Of a stretch of DNA of 61,044 bases, positions 44,080 through 54,985 are shown piece after piece (within the stretch, counting starts at the first letter, position 1; the number at the start of each line of letters is the position of its first letter). The notes under the pieces are model-generated. The model worked only from the letters and a program-made list of their open reading frames with translations. It did not search any database and was not told the DNA's origin. This DNA comes from Kordiimonas aestuarii. Its GTDB lineage: Bacteria > Pseudomonadota > Alphaproteobacteria > Sphingomonadales > Kordiimonadaceae. Location of the stretch: contig NZ_JAOBPP010000007.1 of NCBI RefSeq assembly GCF_025574465.1, positions 1-61,044 of the forward strand, read 5' to 3'. Made by a program: the position numbers and the translations under genes.

Positions 44080-45337
44080 TATTCTGGAAGTAACGATCAC
44101 GTCGATTGGCGCTCAAGGGGATGGCATTGCAAGCCATGATGGTGTTCCTGTATTTGTGCCCTTCGCCATGCCGGGTGATGTGGCGAGGGTGATCGTGAAG
44201 GACAAGCGCCGCAACGGTATTTATAGCGAGCTTCTGGAGATTGTTTCCGAGAGCGAGAGCCGCCGCGCGCCCGTATGTGCGTATTTTGGTGCCTGTGGTG
44301 GCTGCCAACTGCAGTATATGGATGCAAAAACATACAGTGGCTGGGTGAAAAACCGTGCGGTTTTGGCGCTTAAGCAACACGGTTTTGACGATGTGCCGGT
44401 GCTGGACCCGGTGATCACGCCCCCTGCAAGTCGCCGCCGGGTTGCGCTCAAGGCGCTTAAAGTCGCCGCAGGTGTTGTACTTGGTTTTAACGAACGGCAA
44501 AGCCACCAGATTGTTGACGTCACGGCGTGCCCAGTCACGCGAGAAGAGCTCACAGCCCTGTTTGAGCCTCTGCGTAGGGTGCTTGATGCTGTCTTTGAGG
44601 CCAAAATGGCCGCCACTGTGCATATGACGCTGACAGCGAGCGGTGTTGATATGATGATTGACGCGCCAATGGCGCTAGGGCTTGCGGCGCGTGAACGTCT
44701 CGTGGAGTTTGCCCATTCACAAGACGTCGCGTCCTTGCATTGGCGGGACCAAGGCTTCCTGGACCCGGTAGCGATCAGACGCGAACCGGTGATGGATTTT
44801 GCAGGGGTTAAAGTACCATTGCCACCTGCCGCATTTATTCAGGCGACGGACGAGGGGGAAGCTGCACTTGTAAAAGCTGTAGTGGATGGATGCCGAGGTT
44901 TTGGCCGGGTCGCTGACCTGTTTTCCGGCATTGGCACCTTTACCTTGCCATTGGCGCGAGAGCATCAGGTGATGGCGGCTGAAGGTGCCAGGGATGCGTT
45001 GGATGCGTTGAAAGCGGGGGTATTGGTGGCGCCTGACCTCAAGCAGGTCATTACCCGGCACAGGGACCTCTTTCGCCAACCAATCAGCGCCACAGAGCTT
45101 GAAAAAGTCGATGCTGTCGTGTTTGACCCGCCTCGTGCGGGCGCGGCGGCGCAAGTGGCCGAGGTTGCCAAGTCAGACGTAAAGCGGGTTGTTGCCGTGT
45201 CATGCAACCCCAACACATTCAGCCGGGATGCAAGGACGCTTGCAGACAGTGGATATGTGCTTGAGGGCGTGTTGCCGGTAGACCAGTTCTTGTGGTCGTC
45301 GCATCTTGAGCTAGTTGGGACCTTCACCCGGCTCTGA
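44069..45337 (+). CDS. TrmA/RlmD-family RNA uridine-5-methyltransferase
   Basis: Protein of 422 residues. An N-terminal TRAM-like beta-barrel (about 1-58) is followed by a cysteine cluster CAYFGACGGCQLQY plus a later Cys in TACPVT, the four iron-sulfur ligands of RlmC/RlmD-type enzymes. The SAM motif is VADLFSGIGTFTLPLA, and the C-terminal catalytic Cys lies in VAVSCNPNTFSRD. Probably methylates U747 or U1939 of 23S rRNA; the exact target cannot be told. Its 3' end overlaps the convergent hydrolase gene by 27 bp. Confidence 0.9.
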   Translation: MAADILEVTITSIGAQGDGIASHDGVPVFVPFAMPGDVARVIVKDKRRNGIYSELLEIVSESESRRAPVCAYFGACGGCQLQYMDAKTYSGWVKNRAVLALKQHGFDDVPVLDPVITPPASRRRVALKALKVAAGVVLGFNERQSHQIVDVTACPVTREELTALFEPLRRVLDAVFEAKMAATVHMTLTASGVDMMIDAPMALGLAARERLVEFAHSQDVASLHWRDQGFLDPVAIRREPVMDFAGVKVPLPPAAFIQATDEGEAALVKAVVDGCRGFGRVADLFSGIGTFTLPLAREHQVMAAEGARDALDALKAGVLVAPDLKQVITRHRDLFRQPISATELEKVDAVVFDPPRAGAAAQVAEVAKSDVKRVVAVSCNPNTFSRDARTLADSGYVLEGVLPVDQFLWSSHLELVGTFTRL

Positions 45338-46312
45338 AGCGTCTATTTGAACAGCGTCAAGCCCCGCAAGAAAGCTCCGTACCGCAGTCGCAGAGATCGC
45401 GGAGATTTCCTCCATTGGCAGGTGCCCGACGTCAGGGTAAGTGATAAGTTCGCTGTTCACCAGCTTCTCATGCATCAGGGTGCCTGTTTCAACCGGTATA
45501 AGGCGGTCATCCTCCCCCCACAGAATGAGTGCCGGGAGAGTGATGGTATCGATCAATAGCGACGAACGGCCTTCCCTGTACCAGGCGAAACGTTTGCCCG
45601 TGGCTTCCCGGTTGCCGGGATGGCGGGCCAGTTCCCAATAAAGGTCGATTTTGCGCTCAGTGACATTGGTGTCGTCTGAGAAGCATTTTTTCAGGCCTTC
45701 CTCTACCATGCTGCGCGGGGTGATGTTCTTGAGGATCCAGTCACTATACCAGTGGCCTGCCAGCTTGAACGCCATGGGTCGGTCGACTTTAATTTTGGTG
45801 TCTTCGGACGGGGCAATGCCTGCGGCATCAACCAGCACAAGGCCATCCAGTTTCTCAGCATACCGAAGCGCATAGGCGAGGGTGACACCGCCGCCCATGG
45901 AGTTGCCACCGAGTACAAAATGATGGAGGTTGAGAGTGGAGACAAATTCATCCACAAATGTGACCATGCCATTATAGGTATAGTCTTCATTTGGGGTTTT
46001 GCCGGTCAGGCCATGGCCGGGCAAGTCAACGGTGACAATAAAAAAGTCGGTTTCCAGCGCGTCAACCCATGGCTCCCACGTATGCAGGGAAGCGTTCGAG
46101 CCATGCAACAAGACCAAGGTTCGCCCTTCGAAGTTGCCGCGCATGCGGAAATGCGCGCGGGCGCCGGAAGGCAAATCCAGAAAATCCGAGGCACCGGTCG
46201 CGTATTTTTCAGCTAGTACGTCGTGAGGGATATCTGGGGTCCACACACGGTAAATGGCAGCCATCAATACTATAGCCAGTGCCGCTAAGATATATTTCAG
46301 CCATTTTCGCAT
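45311..46312 (-). CDS. Membrane-anchored alpha/beta hydrolase
   Basis: Protein of 333 residues. A single N-terminal hydrophobic helix (about 5-20) with positive residues before it acts as signal anchor, leaving the enzyme in the periplasm. The hydrolase fold has VLLHGSNAS (oxyanion), nucleophile Ser in LGGNSMGGG, Asp in WGEDDRLIP and His in VGHLPMEE. No substrate-specific motif. ATG 46312 has no strong ribosome site. Convergent overlap with the RNA methyltransferase gene. Confidence 0.87.
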   Translation of the reverse strand: MRKWLKYILAALAIVLMAAIYRVWTPDIPHDVLAEKYATGASDFLDLPSGARAHFRMRGNFEGRTLVLLHGSNASLHTWEPWVDALETDFFIVTVDLPGHGLTGKTPNEDYTYNGMVTFVDEFVSTLNLHHFVLGGNSMGGGVTLAYALRYAEKLDGLVLVDAAGIAPSEDTKIKVDRPMAFKLAGHWYSDWILKNITPRSMVEEGLKKCFSDDTNVTERKIDLYWELARHPGNREATGKRFAWYREGRSSLLIDTITLPALILWGEDDRLIPVETGTLMHEKLVNSELITYPDVGHLPMEEISAISATAVRSFLAGLDAVQIDASEPGEGPN

Positions 46313-46378
46313 GAATGTCCCCCTCGTTGGAGCGGGCAGTTTACGTCAGAACGGAGAAATGCGCCAGTATTCGCGACG

Positions 46379-47455
46379 CTAGTCGCCGCATTGTGCCCGG
46401 TGCAGCATCATGTGGTCAGCGAGCACGGCAGCCATCATGGCTTCGGCGATCGGCACGGCGCGGATGCCCACACAGGGATCGTGGCGACCTTTGGTGATCA
46501 CTTCCGTACTTTCCCCGTCTATCGTTACACTTTTTCGTGGGGTGAGGATTGAGCTCGTTGGTTTAACAGCGAAGCGAGCCACAATGGGCTGTCCCGTCGA
46601 AATGCCCCCCAATATGCCCCCGGCTTTGTTCGAGAGGAACTCGGGCTTGCCGTTGTCGCCGGGCACCATTTCGTCAGCATTTTCCTCGCCTGTCAGGCAT
46701 GCGGCCTCAAAACCCGCACCAATTTCAACGGCCTTGGCGGCGTTGATGCTCATCAGCGCGGTTGCAAGGTCCGCGTCCAGTTTGCCATAAACCGGCGCCC
46801 CCCAGCCTGCTGGCACGCCTTCAGCGACAACTTCAATCACCGCGCCTACAGAACTGCCGGATTTGCGAATGGCTTCCAGTTCCGTGGCCCACTGTTCTGC
46901 CACCACCGGGTCCGGGCAGAAGAAAGGATTTTTGCCGGTTTCAGCCCAATCGAAGCGGTCATAATCGATCTTGGTCCGGCCCATCTGCACCATGGCGGCG
47001 CGAATGGTGATGCCGTCCCCCAGCACCCTGCGCGCAATGGCACCCGCGGCAACGCGTGCTGCGGTTTCCCGCGCGCTTGAGCGACCGCCGCCACGATAGT
47101 CGCGAATGCCATATTTGGCCATATAGGTATAATCTGCATGGCCCGGACGGAAGGTTTTGGCGATGTCGCCGTAATCCTTCGAGCGCTGGTCGGTATTCTC
47201 GATCATCAACTGCACAGGGGTGCCCGTCGTTTTGCCCTCAAAGACACCCGACAGGATTTTCACAGCGTCAGCTTCCCGGCGCTGTGTCGTATATTTATTT
47301 TGTCCGGGTTTGCGTTTATCCAGAAACACCTGAATGTCAGCTTCCGAAATCTCCAGCAACGGCGGGACACCGTCGACCGTCGCCCCAAGGGCGGGGCCGT
47401 GGCTTTCACCCCAGGTGGTGAAGCGGAAAAGTCTGCCAAAGGTATTAAAGGACAT
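46379..47455 (-). CDS. aroC: Chorismate synthase
   Basis: Converts EPSP to chorismate with reduced FMN as cofactor, last step of the shikimate pathway. 358 residues, normal length. Signatures: [15 protein letters not shown] at the N-terminus, [12 protein letters not shown], and [19 protein letters not shown] 47455 follows AAGGGAAC. It is 10 bp after fabI, so the two are co-transcribed leftward. Confidence 0.97.
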   Translation of the reverse strand: MSFNTFGRLFRFTTWGESHGPALGATVDGVPPLLEISEADIQVFLDKRKPGQNKYTTQRREADAVKILSGVFEGKTTGTPVQLMIENTDQRSKDYGDIAKTFRPGHADYTYMAKYGIRDYRGGGRSSARETAARVAAGAIARRVLGDGITIRAAMVQMGRTKIDYDRFDWAETGKNPFFCPDPVVAEQWATELEAIRKSGSSVGAVIEVVAEGVPAGWGAPVYGKLDADLATALMSINAAKAVEIGAGFEAACLTGEENADEMVPGDNGKPEFLSNKAGGILGGISTGQPIVARFAVKPTSSILTPRKSVTIDGESTEVITKGRHDPCVGIRAVPIAEAMMAAVLADHMMLHRAQCGD

Positions 47456-47465
47456 ATATGTTCCC

Positions 47466-48284
47466 TTATTTGTCCATCAGTTCGATGAGTTTTCTCATCG
47501 CGTCATCGTCTGTGGGCATGCAAGTAGTTGAGAAACCGCTATCCACATGATGGGTTTCCCCGGTGACGCCTGACGACAGGTCCGACAGCAGATAGAGCCC
47601 GGCGCCCGCGACGTCATCAAGCGTGATATTGCGGCGGAGAGGTGCATTTTTCTCATTGTATTTCAACAGCATGCGAAAATCACCAACGCCAGAAGCCGCC
47701 AATGTTTTCATCGGGCCGGCGCTAATGGTATTCACGCGGATGCCTTTTTCGCCAAGGTCGCGTGCCATATAGCGCGTGCTGCACTCTAGCGCGGCTTTCG
47801 CGACGCCCATGACATTATAATGCGGTACAACCTTTTCGGAGCCGTAATAAGACAAGGTGACCATGCTGCCGCCGTTGTGCATCATCTTTTCCGCACGCTG
47901 TGCGACGGCGACGAAACTATAGGCCGAGATATTCATGGTCATCAGGAAGTTGTCGAGCGACGTATCAATGTAGCGGCCCCGCAGCTCGTTTTTGTCGGAG
48001 TAGCCAATGGCGTGGACAAAAAAGTCAAGATTGTCCCACTTTTTGCCGAGCTTCTCGAACATGGCGTCAATTGACGCGCCATCGGAGACGTCACATGGCT
48101 CAAGGAAATCCGAACCAATAGACGCCGCCAGCGGTTCTACGCGCTTTTTGAGTGCATCACCCTGATAGGTGAACGCAACTTCAGCACCCTGTTCTGCGCA
48201 CGCCTTGGCAATGCCCCAAGCCATTGAGCGGTCGTTAGCCACCCCCATGACCAGGCCGCGCTTTCCTTCCATCAATTTTGTCAT
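47466..48284 (-). CDS. fabI: Enoyl-[acyl-carrier-protein] reductase (NADH)
   Basis: SDR-fold enzyme of 272 residues that reduces enoyl-ACP in fatty-acid elongation. NADH motif: [13 protein letters not shown]. Catalytic pair in the FabI spacing Y-x6-[27 protein letters not shown] follows, the substrate-loop region of FabI. ATG 48284 has GAGGGG just before it. Confidence 0.96.
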   Translation of the reverse strand: MTKLMEGKRGLVMGVANDRSMAWGIAKACAEQGAEVAFTYQGDALKKRVEPLAASIGSDFLEPCDVSDGASIDAMFEKLGKKWDNLDFFVHAIGYSDKNELRGRYIDTSLDNFLMTMNISAYSFVAVAQRAEKMMHNGGSMVTLSYYGSEKVVPHYNVMGVAKAALECSTRYMARDLGEKGIRVNTISAGPMKTLAASGVGDFRMLLKYNEKNAPLRRNITLDDVAGAGLYLLSDLSSGVTGETHHVDSGFSTTCMPTDDDAMRKLIELMDK

Positions 48285-48358
48285 CGTAGCCCCTCTATTT
48301 TATCTGTTAGGCCGAAATTTTGGCGCATCCTACACCAAGAACCTTATCCGTCAATCGC

Positions 48359-49354
48359 TTAACTGTCTTTGTTCCCAGTGGTTTCTGCGTCTTCTTTATT
48401 GTCTTCACTGCTATCAGATTTGATCAATGCTTCCTGGTAGTCCTCCGGCATCTCTACGTCCGGTTCTTCATCAAGGCTGTCGGGTTCCTTCTTCTCCCGC
48501 CCCTCGAACGTATAGGCTGCGTTCAGTTCCGCACCAAGCACAAAGCCCAAGCTTACGAAAAAGCAGAACAACTGCATCACAACAACGCCGGCAAGCGAGC
48601 CATAAGTGACATCATAGTGCCCGGCATATTTGAGGTAAATGCTCAATCCCCGGGCGGTTGCCATCAGAACCACCAAGCTGAGCAAAGAACCGGGTAGGCG
48701 CACGGGCTTTTTGATGCGGCGTGGGGTCAGGGCCACATACATTGTATACAGACCCAGTAGCAAGACTGCAGGGCTTACCAGCAGGCTCAGGTATTTCCAA
48801 AGTAAATTGAGGCCGCTTGAGATGACGTCAGGGAACAGGCTGGTGAAGGCGGTGACAAGGGGCGGGCCGAGAACCTGAACGGACATGCCGATGACAATCG
48901 TAACAGCGCCAAAAACCACAATAGCAAGGCTTTCCAGGCGCCTGATCCAGATCGCACGGGCATGTTCGCGGCCAAACGCCTTGATCAGCGAGCCGCGCCC
49001 GGCTTCAATTCCGTTCGCCGCCGTCCAGATGGTGAAGAGGATCGAACCCGTGAGGATCTCCGCGCCCGTGTTCTCAATAATGCCGCGCACCGGCCCGTCA
49101 ATCACTTCCTCAACCTCGGGCGGTAAAACCGACAACATGAACTGGATTGCTTCCAGGCCGCTCTCCGTCTGCCCCATGAAACCTGAGACGGCGACGAGGA
49201 AGATTAGGGCCGGGAACAGCGACAGCATGGTCAGAAAAGCCATATTTCCTGCCGCATCAAGGCCGTTGTTGGCGAAGAAGTGTACAAAAGCGCGGGTCCA
49301 GACCTTTTTGTGACGCTCAAGCGCAGGCGGAAGGCTTTTGATCTCGTTTACCAT
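48359..49354 (-). CDS. YihY/BrkB-family inner-membrane protein
   Basis: Integral membrane protein of 331 residues with about six helices and a conserved cytoplasmic N-terminal segment (FVHFFANNGLDAAGNMAFLTMLSLFP split over residues 24-49). The C-terminal 45 residues are acidic and soluble. Formerly misnamed ribonuclease BN; true function unknown. Its ATG shares one base with the stop of the dnaJ-like gene (TAATG), so translation is coupled. Confidence 0.9.
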   Translation of the reverse strand: MVNEIKSLPPALERHKKVWTRAFVHFFANNGLDAAGNMAFLTMLSLFPALIFLVAVSGFMGQTESGLEAIQFMLSVLPPEVEEVIDGPVRGIIENTGAEILTGSILFTIWTAANGIEAGRGSLIKAFGREHARAIWIRRLESLAIVVFGAVTIVIGMSVQVLGPPLVTAFTSLFPDVISSGLNLLWKYLSLLVSPAVLLLGLYTMYVALTPRRIKKPVRLPGSLLSLVVLMATARGLSIYLKYAGHYDVTYGSLAGVVVMQLFCFFVSLGFVLGAELNAAYTFEGREKKEPDSLDEEPDVEMPEDYQEALIKSDSSEDNKEDAETTGNKDS

Positions 49355-50325
49355 TAATTGAGGCCTGCCTTGCGCCGAAGTGCGTCACCCCCTTTTGCCC
49401 CCCAGTCCTTCACCAGTTTCTCAAGTGCAGGGTCACGTTCTGCAGGCAGCATAAGCTTAAGCGTCACGTACATATTGCCTATTTCCTCGCCGCGCTTCAC
49501 ACCTTTGCCCTTGAGGCGGAGGCGTTTGCCGGTTGAACTGTTTTTGGGAATGCGAATAGTAAGGCGCCCTTTAGGAGTCGGCACCTGTATGTCGCCGCCA
49601 AGCACAGCTTCATCCAGCGAGATCGGGAGGTCGAGAAGGATATCAAGGCCGTCGCGCCGGTAATAGGGGTGGGGGGCAACGGTAACTTCAACAAGCGCAT
49701 CGCCTTTTGGCGCACCACCAACCCCAGGCCCACCTTGTCCGGAAAGGCGAATAATCTGGCCATCCTTGATGCCGGACGGAATTTTGATATCCAGCGAGCG
49801 GCCGTCATTAAGTGATATACGCCGCGTGCCGCCGATGATGGATTCTTCGAAGCCGATTGTGATCTTGTAGTTGATGTCCAGGCCCTTGCGGCGCCCCGAC
49901 GATTGAAATGGATTCTCGCGTGCACTGCTGCCAGTACCGTCAGACGCAGTTCCTCTGCGGCCTGCACGCCCGGCGGCGGAGCGAAAAAAGCTGGAAAAAA
50001 CGTCGCTGGCTTCTTCAAAATCAAACGGATCATAGCGGCTGTCAGAGCTGTAGCGCCGTCCCTTTGCCTGACCACCACCAAAGCCGTATGATGGGGGGCG
50101 TTCGTTACCGTTTTCGTCTATCTCGCCACGGTCGTAACGGGCGCGCTGTTCTTTGTCGCCCAGAACCGAATAAGCGGCAGATACACGCTTGAACTGGTCG
50201 GCGATTGCCTTGTCGTCTTTGTTGCGGTCGGGGTGCAGCTTTTTCGCCAGTTCACGATAGGCTTTTTTTACCTCGTCCTGGCTTGCATCCCGGCTAACGC
50301 CCATTATTTTATATAGATCGCTCAT
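49354..50325 (-). CDS. CbpA-like DnaJ co-chaperone
   Basis: Protein of 323 residues. J domain at 1-68 with HPD at 31-33; a Gly/Ser/Arg-rich linker (75-135); then a two-lobed C-terminal peptide-binding domain (about 145-310, beginning DINYKITIGFEESIIGG). There are no CxxCxGxG zinc repeats, so it is class II (CbpA/DjlA side) and not DnaJ itself. It stimulates DnaK. Divergent from pdxH across 161 bp. Confidence 0.93.
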   Translation of the reverse strand: MSDLYKIMGVSRDASQDEVKKAYRELAKKLHPDRNKDDKAIADQFKRVSAAYSVLGDKEQRARYDRGEIDENGNERPPSYGFGGGQAKGRRYSSDSRYDPFDFEEASDVFSSFFRSAAGRAGRRGTASDGTGSSARENPFQSSGRRKGLDINYKITIGFEESIIGGTRRISLNDGRSLDIKIPSGIKDGQIIRLSGQGGPGVGGAPKGDALVEVTVAPHPYYRRDGLDILLDLPISLDEAVLGGDIQVPTPKGRLTIRIPKNSSTGKRLRLKGKGVKRGEEIGNMYVTLKLMLPAERDPALEKLVKDWGAKGGDALRRKAGLN

Positions 50326-50486
50326 AGGATTGTTTCAGACCGTAAAACCATATACTAAATCAACTGCTTGGCCATCTTACAGGCAGTCGTTGGGCTCGCG
50401 CAATATTGCAGTGCATCTGCATCTGTAAACCATCGTTCGGCGTATGCCTATAGTGAAGCAACTTTGTGCAGAGATAAGGGCAGGAT

Positions 50487-51089
50487 ATGAGTGAAAAAAC
50501 AGCGGAATTCAAGGAGCCGTTCGAGCGGCTTCAATCGTGGCTGGCGGAAGCGGAAAAGAGCGAGCCCAATGACCCGACGGCTGTCGCTCTCGCGACTTGT
50601 ACCCAAGGTGGGGTGCCAAGTTTACGCATGGTGTTGATGAAAGGTTGCGATGAAAACGGCCTCGTTTTTTTCACCAACCTCGAAAGCAGGAAGGGCCGGG
50701 AACTTGCCGAGAACCCAAATGTTGCCATGTTGTTTCATTGGAAATCGTTGCGGCGCCAGGTGCGGATCGAGGGCGCTGTTGAACCGGTGACCACCGAAGA
50801 AGCAGACGCTTATTTCGCCTCCCGCCCCCGCGCGAGCCGCATTGGTGCGTGGGCTTCAAAACAGTCCCGCGAGATGGCTGGCCGGTTCGAATTTGAGGCC
50901 GCGATTGCGCAATACACAGCAAAATTCGGAGTAGGAGACGTGCCACGCCCGGATTGTTGGTCAGGCTTCCGGTTGAAACCCGCATATTTCGAGTTTTGGC
51001 GAGACAGGAAGTTTCGCCTGCATGAACGTGTGACGTTCCGGCTGTATGAGGCTGGTTCATCCTGGGAGATCGCCGAACTCTATCCGTGA
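50487..51089 (+). CDS. pdxH: Pyridoxamine 5'-phosphate oxidase
   Basis: FMN enzyme of 200 residues that oxidises PNP or PMP to PLP. FMN-contact RMVLMKGCDENGLVFFTN and VRIEGAVE, PLP-site SRASRIGAWAS-like block, and the C-terminal FWRDRKFRLHERVTFR are intact; the chain ends ELYP where many have RLSP. ATG 50487 follows AAGGGCAGG. The PLP product is the cofactor of the CqsA-like synthase, but there is no linkage beyond that. Confidence 0.95.
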   Translation: MSEKTAEFKEPFERLQSWLAEAEKSEPNDPTAVALATCTQGGVPSLRMVLMKGCDENGLVFFTNLESRKGRELAENPNVAMLFHWKSLRRQVRIEGAVEPVTTEEADAYFASRPRASRIGAWASKQSREMAGRFEFEAAIAQYTAKFGVGDVPRPDCWSGFRLKPAYFEFWRDRKFRLHERVTFRLYEAGSSWEIAELYP

Positions 51090-51243
51090 CGCTTAATTGC
51101 AACGGTTTAAAACACTCTCCAAAACGTGATGGTTGGGAAACAAAACTGTCACGCACCGCCTCTAGGCTGCCTCGCAAAATAATCAGGCTTATGTCATTGC
51201 TGCGTTTCAGGCGCGCAGGCTGCAGGATAGCGAGGCTTTTGTG

Positions 51244-53388
51244 ATGCGTTTTTCGGTGCGTCTTCGAATTTTACTTGGTTTTGTTGCGGTGATCGTCACC
51301 TTGGCGGCAGCAAATCTCATTTCCGCCTTTGGTCTTCGTGGCCTTGATGGCGCGTCTAATCAAATAATTGCCAAGACCGACATTGTTCGCCTAGTGAATG
51401 ACTACACGGCTGATATCGCGACCCAGACCATGGCCCTTCGTGCTTATTCCTTTTCCGGGCTTGAAGCAGACAAGGAAAAAATGACCGAAGCGCGGACCCG
51501 CGCCAACAAAAGCCGCAAGCAGGTCGAAAAGCTGCTCATCGCAAACAACGAAGAAAGGACAGTTGAGGACCTGGCTGCTGTAGCAACGTCCTTTGATGAG
51601 GTTTTTACTGCCATGGAGAACCGTCTGGGGAACGAAGGTGACGCGCTTCAGGTGGTGGTCATTGGTGTCGGCAAGCTTGAACAAAGTGCAAAAAACCTTG
51701 TTGATTTCCTCGCTAATCGGAGTGATGACGAAAAAGCTTTGGCACAGCAGATTTCGCCACTCGTCACGACGTTTAACCAAGCCAGTATTGCCTATGTGTC
51801 CAGTGGCGCGAGTACAGATTTCGACGCAGCCATCACGACGTCGGAAGCGCTCGATGGGATCGTTCAGAAAGTCATGGGCTTCATGCGCGGGGTGCCACGG
51901 CGGGAGCAGGCCGCGGTGCGCTACATGCGCAGGGATAGTGACGTTATTCGCCAAAGTTTGCGTCAGAAGCATGCAACGGCCACAGCCGTTCACGCAGCCC
52001 TCGATCAGCTTGATGCTGCCGCCCGGCAGGTCGAAGTCGTGACAGAGGCGATCAAGTCCGGCACGCGGGCAGGGCAGACATTGGCTCTCAACCACATGAT
52101 GAGTGCCGTGGAAGGGTCAACACGGCAGAGTTTTATCGGCCTGTTGATTGGGGCGCTGATTGCAGCAGCCCTAGCTTGGTATATTGGCCGTTCTGTCGCA
52201 AATCCTCTGGGCAGAATTACAGAGGCTGTCAGCAAACTTGCCGATGGCGACAAATCTGTCGCGATTCCTCACACCAACCGGGGGGACGAACTGGGGCGTA
52301 TGGCGCAGGCTGCTGCTGTGTTCAAGGACAAAGCTTTTGAGCTTGAGAGCTTGGCAGAAGAAAAACGCGCATCTGAAGCGTTGGCCGCGGATGCGCGCCG
52401 GGCACGAGAGGTAGAGCAGGCGGAACTGATGCAGCGCCGTCAACGGGAGGAAGAACAGGAGCGGGCTGATCGTCGTAAAGCACGTATGCAACAGCGTCTT
52501 CAGATGGCGGATGCATTTGAGCGCCGCGTGATGGGTGTTGTTGACGCTGTTAACAAAGCATCACGGCGCATGGCTGATGCCTCTTCATCGCTTGTGCAGA
52601 ATGCCCAACAAACCAATCTTCAAGTGGAAAATACCCATAATGCGACCACGGAGGCTTCCGGCAACGTAAACGCGGTCGCCGGTGCGACTGAGGAACTTTC
52701 GGTTTCATTTCGTTCCGTGAGAAACGAGTTGGGCCATAGCGCGCAGGTGGCACAAAGTGCCGTTGGTGAGGCAACACGTACAACCGAGACTGTGGCGGGA
52801 CTGGCTAAAGCTGCCGACCAGATTGGTGTCGTGGTGAAAATGATCCGCGACATTGCAGACCAGACGAATCTTCTGGCACTCAATGCCACCATTGAAGCTG
52901 CAAGAGCAGGGGATGCAGGGCGTGGTTTTGCGGTTGTTGCCCACGAAGTGAAGGGGCTTGCTGCCCAATCCGGACGTGCCACTGAGGAGATCGCAACCTA
53001 TGTTGACGAAATTCAACGCGTTTCTGGTGACGCCGGTGGCGCGATCAACCGCATTGGCAGGATCATTGGCGAAATGCACGAGGTTAGCCAATCTGTTGTA
53101 GCGGCTGTTGAACAGCAAGCCGCCGCGACAGAGGAAATCGCTAAAAATGTCCAGCATGTTTCGGCGGGCACCTCGCTGGTGCGTGAAAGTGTTTCCATCG
53201 TTGGCCAGGCTGCCACTGAAACCGAAGCAATGACGTCCGAGCTTCAGGAACATGCGACCCAGTTGATGGGCGAGGCCGATGCCCTCAAGAATGAGGTGGA
53301 GCGTTTCCTTTCCGAGATTCGCGATACGCGGGAGGAGGCGGTTGGCAATGAGGTATCGTCGCCCATTCGGCTATTGAAATCCGCCTGA
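51244..53388 (+). CDS. Methyl-accepting chemotaxis protein
   Basis: Receptor of about 714 residues (GTG 51241 would add one). TM1 at about 10-28; a long helical periplasmic domain (30-295) with no Cache or PAS motif, resembling HBM or four-helix sensors; TM2 at about 300-320; HAMP at 321-375; a charged coiled coil rich in Arg/Glu/Gln (380-425). The signalling hairpin tip is [24 protein letters not shown] with flanking methylation helices. No NWETF tether. No che genes are adjacent, so it reports to an array encoded elsewhere. Ligand unknown. Confidence 0.93.
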   Translation: MRFSVRLRILLGFVAVIVTLAAANLISAFGLRGLDGASNQIIAKTDIVRLVNDYTADIATQTMALRAYSFSGLEADKEKMTEARTRANKSRKQVEKLLIANNEERTVEDLAAVATSFDEVFTAMENRLGNEGDALQVVVIGVGKLEQSAKNLVDFLANRSDDEKALAQQISPLVTTFNQASIAYVSSGASTDFDAAITTSEALDGIVQKVMGFMRGVPRREQAAVRYMRRDSDVIRQSLRQKHATATAVHAALDQLDAAARQVEVVTEAIKSGTRAGQTLALNHMMSAVEGSTRQSFIGLLIGALIAAALAWYIGRSVANPLGRITEAVSKLADGDKSVAIPHTNRGDELGRMAQAAAVFKDKAFELESLAEEKRASEALAADARRAREVEQAELMQRRQREEEQERADRRKARMQQRLQMADAFERRVMGVVDAVNKASRRMADASSSLVQNAQQTNLQVENTHNATTEASGNVNAVAGATEELSVSFRSVRNELGHSAQVAQSAVGEATRTTETVAGLAKAADQIGVVVKMIRDIADQTNLLALNATIEAARAGDAGRGFAVVAHEVKGLAAQSGRATEEIATYVDEIQRVSGDAGGAINRIGRIIGEMHEVSQSVVAAVEQQAAATEEIAKNVQHVSAGTSLVRESVSIVGQAATETEAMTSELQEHATQLMGEADALKNEVERFLSEIRDTREEAVGNEVSSPIRLLKSA

Positions 53389-53437
53389 GGATGCAAGAAA
53401 GGCGAAATAGTTTCACTTTTTGGTGTGTTTTCAATTT

Positions 53438-53453
53438 TGGACTTTGAAGTCCA
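53438..53453. promoter_or_regulatory. Palindromic operator candidate upstream of the aldehyde dehydrogenase
   Basis: TGGACTT-TG-AAGTCCA, 7-bp perfect arms, 57 bp before the ATG of the aldehyde dehydrogenase gene, the first of a six-gene run. TetR- or MarR-like factors bind such sites; no regulator gene is next to it. Confidence 0.45.
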
Positions 53454-53509
53454 GAAAATGCGTTCTACCTTATTGAATGAATAAGTTCATCGTCGGAAGG
53501 GGAGTGACC

Positions 53510-54958
53510 ATGGACGGGACATATAAGGTTGAAACACCTAAAGAAGAAATCGCAGCCATTTTAGCGGCGCAACGAGCCAGTTATCTGGCTGAAGGTGATG
53601 TTTCGGCCGCTGTGCGCAAAGACCGCCTCAAGCGTGCGTTGGCTTGTCTTCTTGATCACAAGGATGAATACATCCGACTGATCTCGGAGGACTTTGGCAA
53701 CCGGTCGGCGGAAACAACATTGTTTGCCGATGTCGTGGCGTCGGCGGGCGCGCTTAAAGACGCTATCAAACATGTCGATAAATGGATGAAGCCGTCAAAG
53801 CGGTCGCTTCAGTTTCCGCTGGGCCTTCTGGGTGCCAAGGCACGGGTTGTGCCGCAGCCAAAAGGTGTTGTTGGTTTGATTACGCCTTGGAATTTCCCGC
53901 TGACGATGGTGTTTGTGCCGCTTGCTCAGATGCTGGCGGCCGGCAACCGCGTGACAATCAAACCCAGCGAGCATACACCGCGGACATCTGCCTTTTTCAA
54001 GGAAGTTTTTGAACAGCATTTTGCTCGCGAAGAAGTGGCGGTGGTCAATGGCGCTGTGGAGACCAGCCAGGCATTTTCAAGCCAGCCGTGGGACCACTTG
54101 ATGTTCACAGGCGCACCTATGGTCGGCAAACTGGTCATGCGGGCTGCGAGTGAAAACCTTACACCTGTCACACTTGAACTGGGGGGTAAAAGCCCGGTAA
54201 TCGTTGGTAAAAGCGCGGACATTGACAAGGTTGTCGAGCGTGTTGCGACATTCAAGCTGATGAACGCGGGGCAGATTTGCCTGGCGCCGGATTATCTTAA
54301 CATCGACCGCAGCCGTCGGGACGAATTTGTGGACCGCTACACGAAAAAGGTCAGCGCCATGTACCCGACCATGCTGTCGAACGACCAATATACCTCAATC
54401 ATCAGCACCCGGCATCGGGAGCGGCTTGAAGGCTATATTGCCGACGCAAGCGCGAAGGGTGCCGACATCCGTGTCATAAACCCGGCGAAGGAAGATTTTG
54501 CCGGGCAGAATAAAGCCAACAAGCTGCCTCCTGCGCTTGTGCTTGACCCCACTGAAGACATGAAATTAATGCAGGAGGAAATTTTTGGTCCGCTTTTGCC
54601 TGTGCGCACCTATGAAGACACCGATGAGGTGATTGATTATGTTAATGCGCATGAACGTCCCCTGGCGCTCTATTACTTTGGTGACGATAGCGCCGAGGAG
54701 GCCAAGATGTTGAGCAAGACGACGTCCGGTGGGGTGACTGTTAATGATGTGCTGTGGCATGGCGCGCATGAAAACCTGCCTTTCGGTGGCATCGGAAATT
54801 CCGGCATGGGCCGCTATCATGGTTATGATGGCTTTCAGGAATTCAGCCACCTGAAATCTGTCCTTCGCCATCCAAAATTATCGATCGGGGGTGTTCTCGG
54901 CATTGTGCCGCCCTATACTGATAAACTCAGGAAAAATGTCGAACGCCAGTTGAAGTAG
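53510..54958 (+). CDS. Coniferyl-aldehyde-dehydrogenase-type NAD(P)-dependent aldehyde dehydrogenase
   Basis: Protein of 482 residues from ATG 53510 (ribosome site GGAAGGGGAG; an upstream ATG at 53477 is weaker). ALDH motifs: PKGVVGLITPWNFPLTM, catalytic Glu in LELGGKSP and Cys in NAGQICLAPDY; the last differs from the usual GQxC(T/V) but fits the CalB-type branch, as does the hydrophobic C-terminal tail (VLGIVPPYTDKL). Oxidises aromatic or medium-chain aldehydes. First in a run with an alcohol dehydrogenase. Confidence 0.88.
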   Translation: MDGTYKVETPKEEIAAILAAQRASYLAEGDVSAAVRKDRLKRALACLLDHKDEYIRLISEDFGNRSAETTLFADVVASAGALKDAIKHVDKWMKPSKRSLQFPLGLLGAKARVVPQPKGVVGLITPWNFPLTMVFVPLAQMLAAGNRVTIKPSEHTPRTSAFFKEVFEQHFAREEVAVVNGAVETSQAFSSQPWDHLMFTGAPMVGKLVMRAASENLTPVTLELGGKSPVIVGKSADIDKVVERVATFKLMNAGQICLAPDYLNIDRSRRDEFVDRYTKKVSAMYPTMLSNDQYTSIISTRHRERLEGYIADASAKGADIRVINPAKEDFAGQNKANKLPPALVLDPTEDMKLMQEEIFGPLLPVRTYEDTDEVIDYVNAHERPLALYYFGDDSAEEAKMLSKTTSGGVTVNDVLWHGAHENLPFGGIGNSGMGRYHGYDGFQEFSHLKSVLRHPKLSIGGVLGIVPPYTDKLRKNVERQLK

Positions 54959-54985
54959 TTTTGATGCTGGCATGCGGGGTGCCAG